Positions 36,801-50,883 of a stretch of 64,000 nucleotides of DNA are shown one piece after another; the first letter of the stretch is position 1, and each line of letters begins with the position of its first letter. The position numbers were made by a program, and so were the translations under genes. Source of the stretch: Penelope pileata. Its lineage: Eukaryota > Chordata > Aves > Galliformes > Cracidae. The stretch lies in the NCBI GenBank assembly GCA_013396635.1, contig WBMW01003202.1, forward strand, positions 132,778-196,777. Direction: 5' to 3'. Below the pieces are notes generated by a model. That model ran no database searches and was not told where the DNA came from. It saw nothing but the letters and a program-made list of their open reading frames with translations.

Positions 36801-38330
36801 CAGTTGTGTCTAACGAAAAGAAATATAAGCCTTACAGAGAAATTACATTTGAACAAGCAGCCAAGGTTTAAAACCATTTCCACCCCACAGACCCTTGGTG
36901 TGCAGGTGTTTCTCAGCAAGTAGCAAGCACACACCACAAGTAACAGCAGCACATTCTGAAGCAAACTCTGGTTCTGGCCAGGTAGCACAGCTGACTTGCC
37001 TTGTTTACAGGTGGCTTCCTCCTCCCAAAATCCTCTTAATGCATTTCTAAAAATTGAACTATAATGACTTTCTACAGAATGTTGTTATCCTCCTGAAGCT
37101 GCAGAGAGTGGCACTGGAGATTGAGCGGACAGGTGACTGCAAATCCTGCAGTGGTTCTTGCTCAAAGAAAGTGCCATGAAACACTAAGAAGTAAACAAGA
37201 CAGCCCATCCTGCGATGCGCAGCAGGTGCAGCCTTCATGACAGTGTCCAGGCCCTGCGGTAACTGGAAAGCCGTGGCATCCCACAAGTCAGGCAGCAAGG
37301 TTTCCTTGCACGTTTCTGAGTGCAGTGCTTCATAAGGAGCTGCTTTCTGGGCTTTATAACAACAACAACATGACTGAAACAAATTAGCCAAAAAAATAGA
37401 GCAGAAAGTTAAAAATAAACCCTAATTTTGATTCAGTTTTTGTTTTATTGCATACTGGTAGCTTTACAGGAGGAGGTTTAAAAAAAATAAAATAAGGAGA
37501 GGGTGCATCACTACAGTAACATTAACATTGGCTTGTACAAAAAAGTTCTCAAGTGGAATACAGTATTTCCAGAAAACTATACCTTTCCTTCTGCCTAAAC
37601 ACAAAATAACCCCTTCCTGGCAAGCTCCCAGGGCAGCTGCAAATGCAGCACCAGTATTTACATTGTGAACAGCAAGTCAAGAGCTACCTTAGGGCTTACT
37701 GAGTTCTAGCAAAATGGGATCTCTGCCCATAAGGGTTTCTTCATGCCCATAAATAATAATACTGAAGACAGGTTTAACAACATAAAGACTTAAGTTAACT
37801 GATAGATCAAGAAAACCTGACCAAGCACAGTACATTAGACATACATGTGAAGATCAGAGCTCTACTCCGTTTAACTACAGCAGATTTCCCAAATACTTTA
37901 GTTACCTCTATAGTTACTGCACATAAAACACACACACACAAAAAATGGTACCAAAGCCAATCTCTGCCATTGTTATTGCCACCTTTTGCCACTTCCAAGG
38001 AAAACTGCACCTTGCAATTAATCCGAGGTCAAAAGGAAGGGTGCAGTACTCATTCGTATAGCACATTCTCCATATACATATGCTCCAAGCATAAACAAGA
38101 CACATTGCCTGTACTTGACATTTGTCTTTAAAACTCAGAAAACACCTCATACTGAAGGTACCATCAACTAAGCAGTTTTAGAAGTGCTCCGCAACAAAAA
38201 TCAGCTTTACACAATTTAACTTCTAGTGGACAATATATTCAAGTGTATATAATATATAGAAGTGAAAACAAAGTGCTGTATTTTGTTAAGTTGTGTTATA
38301 AGTCAATATAAAATGAAAGGTGAACATATC
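33865..38330. other. Non-coding stretch, no gene recognised
   Basis: AT-rich; a short (CA)n patch lies at about 37928-37941. The 110-codon - strand frame at 37059-37391 and the frames at 37807-38150 have no recognised motif and overlap others. No RNA gene was seen. Confidence 0.5.
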
Positions 38331-38438
38331 CGAGTGTTGCTCCGAAAGTAATACCTCCTATTTTGTTATGTTGGCTCACTACATCAGAGATGGATATTGG
38401 TGGTATGGCAGTAGAGGTTGAACCTATATAGAGCAACC
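38331..38438 (+). mobile_element. 108-bp mariner miniature (copy E)
   Basis: About 95 bp of the mariner 5' end (GTTGCTCCGAAAGTAATACC near 38335-38354, through GGTATGGCAGTAGAGGTTGA near 38402-38421) is followed within a few bases by GAGCAACC (38431-38438), the outermost bases of the 3' terminal repeat, and then TA. It therefore looks like an extreme internal deletion retaining almost nothing but the 5' end and the very tip of the 3' end. The 3' match is only eight bases, so a 5' fragment with a chance match is the alternative. Confidence 0.72.
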
Positions 38439-41400
38439 TATGTACACCTGTGGTAAGAGCACTAGCTGGATGCAGAGTTAGTTGCCTAATGTACTGAAAA
38501 ATGTGCAAAATACAGCTTGGCTTTTCTGGCCATTAAATCTATTCGCCAAATACCTAGATTTTATTTCTTCCCTTTAAACTTTTAAAGCAAATTTGCAAGA
38601 ATATATCAATTTTCTGTACACTGGAGGTACCTTTTTCACAAGCTTCAAAAATATTTCCGCATTTTCTGATGAACACAGAGTCAGTGAAATCAAGCCAGCA
38701 TAGCTCAGCCTCATTTAGCAGATTAATAGTGTGGATTTTAGAGTAGCTTTCCAGGAAGCAAGTTGTCTTACATTCATTAAATGCAGGCTAATTGGTTACA
38801 TTCACTGTGTTTAAAATGGTTTTGGGCAATTTCTGGAATTATTCTTCTATTCTCCTTCTATGACAGTGTTTGTGACACTGAATCATTTCCAATCAATTAC
38901 AGCAAAAAATATATTTGAAAAATAATTTGAAGACATTACTGAAAGTTGCACTGTTCCTATTTAGATTGTACTAAAGAGGGGTTCTTACACAGGCAAGATG
39001 TTACGCATATCCACACACTCCCCTACAAGCAACATTTGTGCTGCTGAAGAAAAGAAATACATCAGCGATGAACAGACAACAGGGAAAGTTTGTTGGGGCA
39101 AGTTTGGTTCCATTTCTGTACCTGATGAATTGTATTGTCTTTCAGCATTTTTAATGCAAATAAAATCAATATGTGATGTAAAAGGATAATTTAGATGAAT
39201 TTTCTAGAGCTTTCAGAAGGAAAAATATATGGCACGACTCTCTCAGAGACCAGTAATTTCTGAAAACCTATCCCAGTTTTGATGGACTCCCAGTCTGATG
39301 ACATGGGGATAACAACTCATGTAAAGAGTTAATAAAAACATTTCAATTACAGTTGATCTTATGAGAAAAAAAGAAATCGGGACATTCTTGTTCAGCACAT
39401 TACCAAGCAAGAACACCTTATGGCAATAATAAAGAAATGTAGGAATTACTGTTTTGGAGGCAGCACACTGACTCAAGTCACACTTGGGTAATACTCATAC
39501 TTGTCTGGTTCTGCTATGTTTCTTAGTGACCTTTTGATCTATAATTCAATGCATCCTGCTCTAGTGACGAAATCTGGACAGAAATGTTTATAAGAGACAA
39601 TGAAAAAGATCTCCAGGCAGCCATTTTCAAGATTTAGAAAGATAAGCTATGTGAAAGACCTTCATTTCTGTTCCTTGTGCAACATCATTTGTTTTTCCTG
39701 TAATTAAACCCACGAGCCAGGATCATTGTCATTACTATCGGACAACAGTGGAATTTCTCAGTCAAAAAACAAAGAACGATCGTGAGCAAGAAAAGAAAAA
39801 AGAGTGTGCAGACCAAGACAAATACTGGCAGAGAAACCTACAGAGCTGTGATAAACACTTGAGGGGGAAGGGGGGGAGTACTTGCCACAATGTCACTGCA
39901 ATGCTTCTGCTGCAACAGCAGCATCTGGCTGATCTCTCTGAAGAACTGAATGGAGTAAACTGAACAGGAAGTATAAAGGGAAAAAGTAGACAAGATATGA
40001 TTTATTATGTACTATATAAGAACCTCTGGCTTAACTGTCTGCATTTCAGTATATCCTGACAAAGAAAGGAAAAAGAATCAATATTTATCACAAAGCAACG
40101 GCTCTTAAAAAAAAAATAAAAGAAGAAAAACAAACTAGCTGCACTTGCTACTCAAAAAGCAAATGAAAGCACATTTAGGGGGAAGTACTATAAAGGCTCA
40201 AGTAGATCTTAGAAAGTTACAAGCTAGTTGCTAAAATATTTAGGTAAGACAGATCGTCTTGGAAATGCTATGAGAACAGTACATGTGTCCCCCTCTAATG
40301 AGTGGCAAAACTAATAAATCATGAACAGTGAAATCATGAGCTCTGAGGGGGGTCTACCTCTTCATCTGTGACAATTAATGTGTCACCCTCAAAGCAGCCC
40401 AGAGGCAAATTCCTTATGCTATTTTTCATGCATGTATTGTCTTTAAAACACATCTCCTCCAAAATTACACTTGACATTTCTTTAATGGAGTGACTTGCAC
40501 TTCAGCCAACCAGCATCATCGATTTGAAGACGAGACATAATAAAGATCTTATAAAATTCACCCAATTCTCTATTTGCCCCTCAAGATTGAGGAAAAACTT
40601 TTCAACCCAGAAAAAAACATTGAGGTGTCTACTTCACTTACCAGCAATAACACTACACAGGTTTTAAACACTTTTCTAAAGGTTCTTTGGGAATTTCTGT
40701 GATTAAAAGCAGCACAAAAGCATTCTGTGGTTGTGACCTATATTCACAAAACAGGGGAACGTAAACATATACAGAGGAAAACAACAAGGGAATGAAGAAG
40801 TATAAATACCCATTTCACCCTGCATGCAGAAACCAAAAAGCTCACCTTAGGGTAAGCTTACACTATGCTTAATTTTTAGGTTAACATCTGATAACAACTG
40901 ACAAAAATCACAGCCGCTATCGTTTGCCTAGCAAGTCTGAGTCAAATTGTGCACTTTAAAGTCTCTGTGATGCAATTTGCTTTCCTAGTACCTCTGCATG
41001 CTGTTTGTGTATAAATAGACTTCAACTTACACCGTGTCCTTGTGGTTTTTTCCTCTTATTTTCATTACATACTCTGTGGCTTCCGTAGACAAACAGCACT
41101 ACTCTCATAAGTTATCTTACTGAAAAAAGAAAATTAGTTGGACCACTCAAAGTCTGAAGGCCTGTCTTTCTGTATAGACAAGAGGGGGAGAAGTTCACAG
41201 CAGCAAATGAGGTGTTTGACAAGGAAGCTGCAGCAGCTCTCTGCCAGGGTTAGGACACTATCCTCTCCAGCCCTTACCCCACTCCTGCCCAAAGATTACC
41301 ATCTGTGTAGCTGAGCTGACAGAAGAGTACACATGTTCCCAAAACCCTCTTCACAGTTTGCTGTCAGCATAATCACTTAAACCACCTGTGAAGACACTCT

Positions 41401-43534
41401 AGCACTAAGATACTCTCCTAGGTTAGATAATAATTGCCCAGTCTTTATATTGATTCACCTTATGCAGTGGCATTTTTCATGTAACAGCACATAAAGATCA
41501 CTTTCAATCATACCTGTTTTTTTGTTCCTCACCTGAAATCAATATGTAAAGGCTGGCCATGTACAGTTTTTGCCCTGTCCATCCACATTCAAATGAGCAT
41601 ATGCCAGAAGAGACACTGCTGAAAAAAAAAAGTCTTTGGAAATACTGTCCAGAGCTGGAGGTGAAAAACACTCCAATTTTTGAGTGCTTGGATTTTGTAG
41701 CAGTGGTATCTTCACCACCATACATCTGTGCCAGGAGGTGCACAAAACAAGAGCAAGTCAGTTTCTCATAGTGAAGCATCAGATGGGTCCAGGTTTATGA
41801 GCTCTGGAGCCAGCATGGCCCTCCCATGGCTGCTGTTCAAGCTCACCACCTGACTCAAGCATCCTACGCAATGGCTTCAAACTCTAGTCCTTTCATAGCA
41901 GAAATAATTTTGCTGCCTCAGTGACAGCAATCTCCACAGGCAATGAGCAATAAGGCTGTAATAAATTGCTACAAGATCTTCACCTATCACACAAATAATT
42001 TAGGACTTTTTGAATCAGTATTTGAGATACCCATCCTGAAGTTCTGAATCAAAAAAATAAAAAAGAAACCTTTTAAAGATAGGGAAAAATGGAAAAGCAT
42101 CCCTAGCTATGTTTAAACTTGCAATGTTTAAACTACTGCTTGTAATATGTTAGAAAATTCACAGCCACATCTCTTCTCACATTAGAATCTATGGCTGTTA
42201 TTTTCATTCCAGTGATTCTGTAAGCAACTAGCACCATAAGCATGCAATTGCCACAGAACAGCACAACCACTGCACACTCCTGGACCTGAAAGACTTTGGC
42301 ACTGATTAGGAAATGAGGTGGTGAGAATTGCATTTCAACGTCAGAAGCTATCTAGTCTTTGGGGGCTGTTGACACATTTTTCCAAAGCCCTCTAAGGGTC
42401 CTAAGAACTTGCTGCTGGCTACTCTGTCAAACCACAGAAATCAGGCACTCACAGAAATCTGGCACTCACTGGCAAGGGGACAGAAAGCCCAAGAGCAAAG
42501 ACAGTGCCCAGGCACCACAGAAAACGATGTCTTATTTTTCACATCCCCTGCTATTCTAGCAGCAGCCCAGCTGGCACCAGCTACCCACGTTTTCTTAAGC
42601 AGCACAGCAAGAATATAATTTTGCAGTTGTCTGGTGCCTCCAAGTATCCTACCTAACATCCAGGTTTTTGTTGCACAGGTACGGTAACATTCATGTGATT
42701 TCTGAAGGCCTCTGGCAAAAGTTAGAGCATAACACACAAAGAGACTGGGGGAGGTGGAACATAAAGCAAAAAGGTGACAGAAAGCCTTAGTGAGGATCCT
42801 GTCTCAAGGGAACAGAAGAGATCATTGTGAGTTCTATTTCCTCATACTTACACTAGAGAACTCCCGTGGACTATGCAAAATTAATGAAGACGTGTACTAA
42901 ACATGTAACCACTCCCCCTATGTAACGAACATCTAGGCATTAAAAAAAAAAAAAAACACCTGCTGCTCTGCACAAAGCAGATGAAGCAGTGCTCAGACTT
43001 GGTATTGAATGCATTTGACAGTCAAACGTCCCCCTTCACAGCCTCCACACCAGGACAGGTAGCATGGCTCCTTGAGCAGCACACACACAGTGTGAGCCTC
43101 CGTGTAGCTGTAACACAACGGAGCTCTATGTCACTTTGAAACTTCACAACAGTTAGAATAAGTCTTCTAGTATTACCTAGCAGTAAGAAAATGAGATACA
43201 TAGGTCTCAATTCGCAAAATTGCTAAATAAGCTTACTTGAAGAAATTATATGATGTAAGCCATGTACCTGCAAATATATCAGAGATCGACTACGGAGCTA
43301 TGACCAGGAAAGTCGTCTTGTCACCAAAATACTGGCTTCGCCTCCAGTGGGAAAACATAGCCTCTAGTGCAGTGGTGGTGAATTATGCTTAACTGTTAAG
43401 CGTGACATGAACATTTTGCATGGCTCTGTCCACACCATCTTAAGGCTTTTCTATGCATTCACTGGTTGTTTTTAAAAAAATAACTAATCATTAATTGTTC
43501 CTCTGAAAATAGCTACAGCTAAGAATCCTGCACA
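38439..43534. other. Non-coding stretch, no gene recognised
   Basis: AT-rich, with A15 at 42942-42956 and a G-rich patch at 39862-39877. A 71-codon + strand frame at 39748-39963 is lysine/glutamine-rich with no recognised domain. Nothing else supported. Confidence 0.5.
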
Positions 43535-43865
43535 AGCACCGTTTATGACACAACCCCCATTAATGAACACCGAGGGACTTGTCATTGCGTGAGGCAGTGG
43601 CACAATAGACTGCAGACTCGGGAAAGCGCCTGTTTAAGGCCCCTTCACGCATGTGGCCGGCCTAACAATGCGGCCATTGTGGCCTCCTTTGCCGACTCTG
43701 CCCTCCATCACAGAGTGCTCAGTCAGCAAATCGTGGAAGGGAGGCAGTGGGATGGCTGCCCTTAGGCCCTGCTGCATCCAGCACATCTGCGGGGCTCAGG
43801 CTTGCTGCCCGCACTAGGCCTAAAGGCCACTGTGTGCCACATGGCAGCCAGTCCTCCTGTACGAC
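43535..43865. other. Local CpG-rich, GC-rich patch
   Basis: By eye about fifteen CpG dinucleotides occur in some 330 bp, clearly denser than the surrounding DNA. It contains the palindrome GGCCGGCC (43655-43662) and a near-palindrome CAATGCGGCCATTG (43666-43679) whose reverse resembles a YY1-type word. No open frame across it is convincing. It could be a small CpG island, an unmethylated regulatory element, or an unrecognised old repeat. Confidence 0.4.
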
Positions 43866-46846
<2,981 letters not shown>

Positions 46847-47057
46847 ATGAATAAGAAGAGGCCCTGATTCACTGAAGCATTTACAAGCTGAGGTTTGATG
46901 CTATATTATTTCAATATGCTTTTTTCATTCTTTGCTGGAACAAGACTGGAACTCAGTCCATCCAAAATACTGTGTGGCAAAAGTGAGAAGTGTTACTCCT
47001 GTATGTAAATGGCACCCCAAGACTAAGCCCAGCAAGAGTGCTGCCAGATCAACCCCT

Positions 47058-47100
47058 GGCTGCAGCCAACCACCCCGGGGTGGGGCTGCAGCCAACCACC
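47058..47100. repeat. 26-bp tandem duplication with central palindrome
   Basis: The 17-base word GGCTGCAGCCAACCACC occurs at 47058-47074 and again at 47084-47100. Between and overlapping them lies the perfect palindrome CCACCCCGGGGTGG (47070-47083). Confidence 0.85.
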
Positions 47101-49215
47101 AGCACCTAGAACACCTGAAACAGGCATTGGACCACACAGAGAGAGTGAATTTCACTGCACCTACACTGCACAGACAGAAAATAATTTACAATAATTTGTC
47201 AGGATTAACCTTTTGATATGGCATAAATTTTTCTAGATTTAAAGCACTTTATAAAGGTGCAAAGGTTCACTTATATTAAGCAAATGCTGCATCAGCAGTT
47301 TGACAGTAGCAGAAATTCTGATGCTGAGAATAACTACCATTCTACTGGCCTTAATCTTCACTGCAATAAAACGAAGCTTGGCATTTCAGCATGGCAAGAT
47401 ATGATTCATAACTAACTATCATTCTTATTTAGCTTTAGAAATGTCAAGCAGCATAATTAACAGGAGGTACTCGTGGGATCACACATTCCAGATGTAAAGA
47501 TTTATGTGGATTCTGCATCACCAAACCCCGACAAGTTATTTGTAGCCACGTGTTTTAAAACTGCCGTTACAGTTCCATCATATTCAGCACTGCCAAGCAG
47601 GGTGACTCAAGTTGCACAACAGTGCTGTTACTGCTTCTGACCTTACCTAACGCAATGAATAGAAATCAGTGCTGGTTCATTATCTTTTTACACACTGAAT
47701 CCAGCTGTTTATAAGCATTTAAACAAAACTTAAGTTTTAATGGTCTGGTGTTCACATGCAAATTTTATTCTTTCTCCAAAAAGAAAACAAAAAAAATAAC
47801 AAATCTATGGCTAAAGATTATCAGTTTTCAGCCATTTAATCCAACTACATTTATGTTTACAGTGCTTTTATTCATTCTAACAAAGTAGGAAGGTATTTTC
47901 AGCCAAGCCATGACACATGTTTAAAAATTGATTAAAATACTCCTAAAGAATTTCCTTTTGAAGGCTACACACCACACACACTCTTCTGCTGGACCAAGCC
48001 CCAGACAGTACAGTGCCAAAGTATTTTACTGTAAAACAGATAGTTCCAAATATCATCTAACCAGACACCAACGACACCTTGACAAGAGCCAAAAGCAAGT
48101 AGTAACTGTAAAACATAGCCACCTTTCTTGCTAATACAGAGGGAAAACCCTGCCACGCAGAAAGCACAGGCCCTGGGTTTGCCACTGCGGTGCATTTTGG
48201 CATCCATACTCATCACAGGCCTTAAAATAGGGGTGCAAGAAAAGAAGTGGGGGATTGTTTGGTAGAATATCATGATTCATTAAACCTATTCTGGTTCTTG
48301 CTGCAATAAATTATGATACAGAAAAATCTACTGAGGAATAATTTGATAGCTAAAACACACCTTGATATTTTCAGTTCAACTCTCCAGCAAGAAATATTTT
48401 TATTGTTTCAATAACATTGAAACATTTTAAGTGTCTAGACACACACAAGAACATGGCTACTTACTAGCAACGTGAGGTTTACCGGCCTTCAAGCTTACTA
48501 ATAACTCTTAAATTCAACACAAAATTACTTTCAGTCCTTCTTTTTCTTGCTTTGGGGTATGCAGAATATCTGAACACACATTAAATTGTCAGAACCACTT
48601 TTGCAATCAGTGAAATATCAGAAATAAAATCTTTGGACAGAATACACATCAGTCCACTAGATACAACTGATGCCAAGTACTTTGCATCTCATATTCTGAC
48701 CCAGGTTTGTGCTTTTATTTCAGAACAAAACATAGACTTGGGCATTGACCTTACTAGGAATGAATGTAACCTTCCATTTAAATGCTCTGCTGATGTTATG
48801 CTCTTGATACTTGTTCTATTCCCCACTGCACACACAGCTCTACAAGCGTGCTATAGACAGCAAGGAAACAGACTCAGAAAGCAAGGTGCATAGGTGCTAC
48901 CTTCTTGTCTGGAAGCAGTGGGAAGGCTTCGTTTGGTTTGACCTTTTTGGTTGTGGAGAAGGGAAAGTAAAGAGAGCAAAGTAAAGACAGAAAAAGAAAA
49001 TATCTAAGGGGTTTCTTTGGGAGAATTCAGTTTTTAATCCTATTTTTAACTTAAAGTTTTCTTATAAACTGTCCCTTCTGTTTAATGTCTCTGACACTGA
49101 ACTACAGGGAACTAAACAGTAATTCAAAAGAAAACACCCAATTTGTTGAAAAAACAGATTAAACCCTGCTATACAAAAATGAAGTTCTTTATTGCCAGAG
49201 TGGAAATGAAAGGGA

Positions 49216-49216
<1 letters not shown>

Positions 49217-49252
<36 letters not shown>
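49217..49252 (+). repeat. Poly(A) tract, 36 A
   Basis: Uninterrupted A36 on +, the second longest in the window. No recognisable LINE or SINE body lies upstream; avian CR1 does not end in poly(A), so a CR1 origin is unlikely. Confidence 0.9.
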
Positions 49253-49253
<1 letters not shown>

Positions 49254-50580
49254 CAACACATACAACACAGAGGAAATGTTCATTCTTTAGACAGAATCTT
49301 GGAGATCAGGTTCAACAACCCTGTCTTCAGATTTATTTTCAAGCAAGGAGAGAAGAAATTATGTTCATATACCACAAATATTTGTATGGATCCTTAACTT
49401 CTGTCCTGCTTTTAATGCCAGTAAATTCAGTGGGATTACACATCTTGAGAAGGTGCACAAGTATTTACAAAATACAGATTTTAAGATATATGCTTTGTTC
49501 ATCTCTGGACCTACTGAAATGAGTCTCTGCCTTCAAGGAGGAGAGAATAAAAGGCAGATAAAGACAATGAAAGAAATGTTACCTGGTACTTATTAAAATA
49601 AAAAGGAATGGCCCTTCATAGACTCTTACCTTGATCACATTAAGATGATTTAAGTCAAGGGACTTAAAAACAAAATTTTGATCACTATTTGCATCTATGT
49701 ATATTTCAAGCCTGCTTTGTATTTGTGCTTTGCTATTTTCCTTAAGAAAAGAATAATTCTCAGATTAGTGATTTTTAAGGCACTATGATTTGAATTTAGT
49801 TATTATTCCCACAATCATTTCAGTGCTTTGCCAGAAATACTGTTTATATTTAGTGAACTTGACTGACTGTGTTGGTGGCCTTGTCCTGCGGTGTTTAGAA
49901 CTAGTAATCTTTGCCTCTTACACTTCCTATGCCAAAAGAAGGAAAACAAGCCCTCCTGTCTTCACCTCTAATTTTCTTATTTCCTAATTTTGAATGGAAT
50001 AGCTGCTATACTGAAGTAAATGGAAAGGAGATGTTCCCTCTGTGTGAGCAGGCTGTGTTTGTCAGATGCTTGAATCAGACATAAATCCTGCAGCATCCCA
50101 CCACTGATTTGAACAGATTTTCACTGAAAGTTCCACACTAAATTTAAATATTTTTCTTACTGTGATTTCCTCAAATGTAAGTAAGCTCAGATCTCGCTCT
50201 CCTGTCAGTTTCAAACTCACTGTTATTTCAAGAAAATACCCAAGTTCTTTTTCCTTTGAAGAAATTTATTTTAATTAGATCAGATAGTCTTTCAAAAAGG
50301 GATCATATATTTTATTTTTATCTCTAAATAGAAGCATAAATGTTTTACAACTTTCTTCTCCCTCTTCATTTAATCAGCTGTTGTGATTTTATTAGTGCAT
50401 TTGATTATTGAGGGAAAAAAAAGTGAAATCCATCCAACAATTCTGTACAAAAATCACCCAAACCATGGAACTGAATTGCCAACAATTCCTCATCCTGTTT
50501 GTCTATGTAGCATTTCTTCCTACTGCTATACTATTTCTTTTTTTTTTTTTAAGCAGAAATATTTCTGCTAAGGTGACAGC

Positions 50581-50601
50581 AATTGAAACAAAGTTTCAAT
50601 T
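50581..50601. repeat. Perfect inverted repeat, 9-bp arms
   Basis: AATTGAAAC (50581-50589) and GTTTCAATT (50593-50601) flank a 3-base AAA loop. Symmetry ends at the next base on each side. It could be a palindromic protein-binding site or chance. Confidence 0.75.
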
Positions 50602-50831
50602 TTACTGTTTTTACACTGTAAAACTGCATCCGACCAAACAGGAGAACTAGCGGAAGTAACAAAGTAACAAAGTGCCCTGTAGCTACATTGTGACTACAAA
50701 AGGTGAACAGAACAGAGGATGCCATTCCACACCCATCTCCAGGACAGCACAAAACACTGAGCACCATTTAACTCACTCCTAACACTGAAATTCTCTCTTG
50801 GGTCACTTCTATTGCGGTCTTTGTGCACTAT

Positions 50832-50883
50832 CAGAGAATCATAGAAGAGCTTGGGTTGGAAGAGGCCCTAAAAACCACCTCCT
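50832..50883 (-). mobile_element. CR1 LINE 3' tail fragment
   Basis: AGAATCATAGAAGAGCTTGG followed by GTTGGAAGAGGCCCTAAAAA matches, in reverse orientation, the conserved end of avian CR1, which closes with ATTCTATG-type octamer repeats rather than poly(A). About 50 bp remain, a heavily truncated copy inserted on the - strand. It supports an avian origin. Confidence 0.82.

Noticed and set aside
49217..49252. A36 run as a retroposon tail
   Set aside because: No LINE/SINE or processed-gene body is recognisable upstream, and avian CR1 ends in octamer repeats rather than poly(A).
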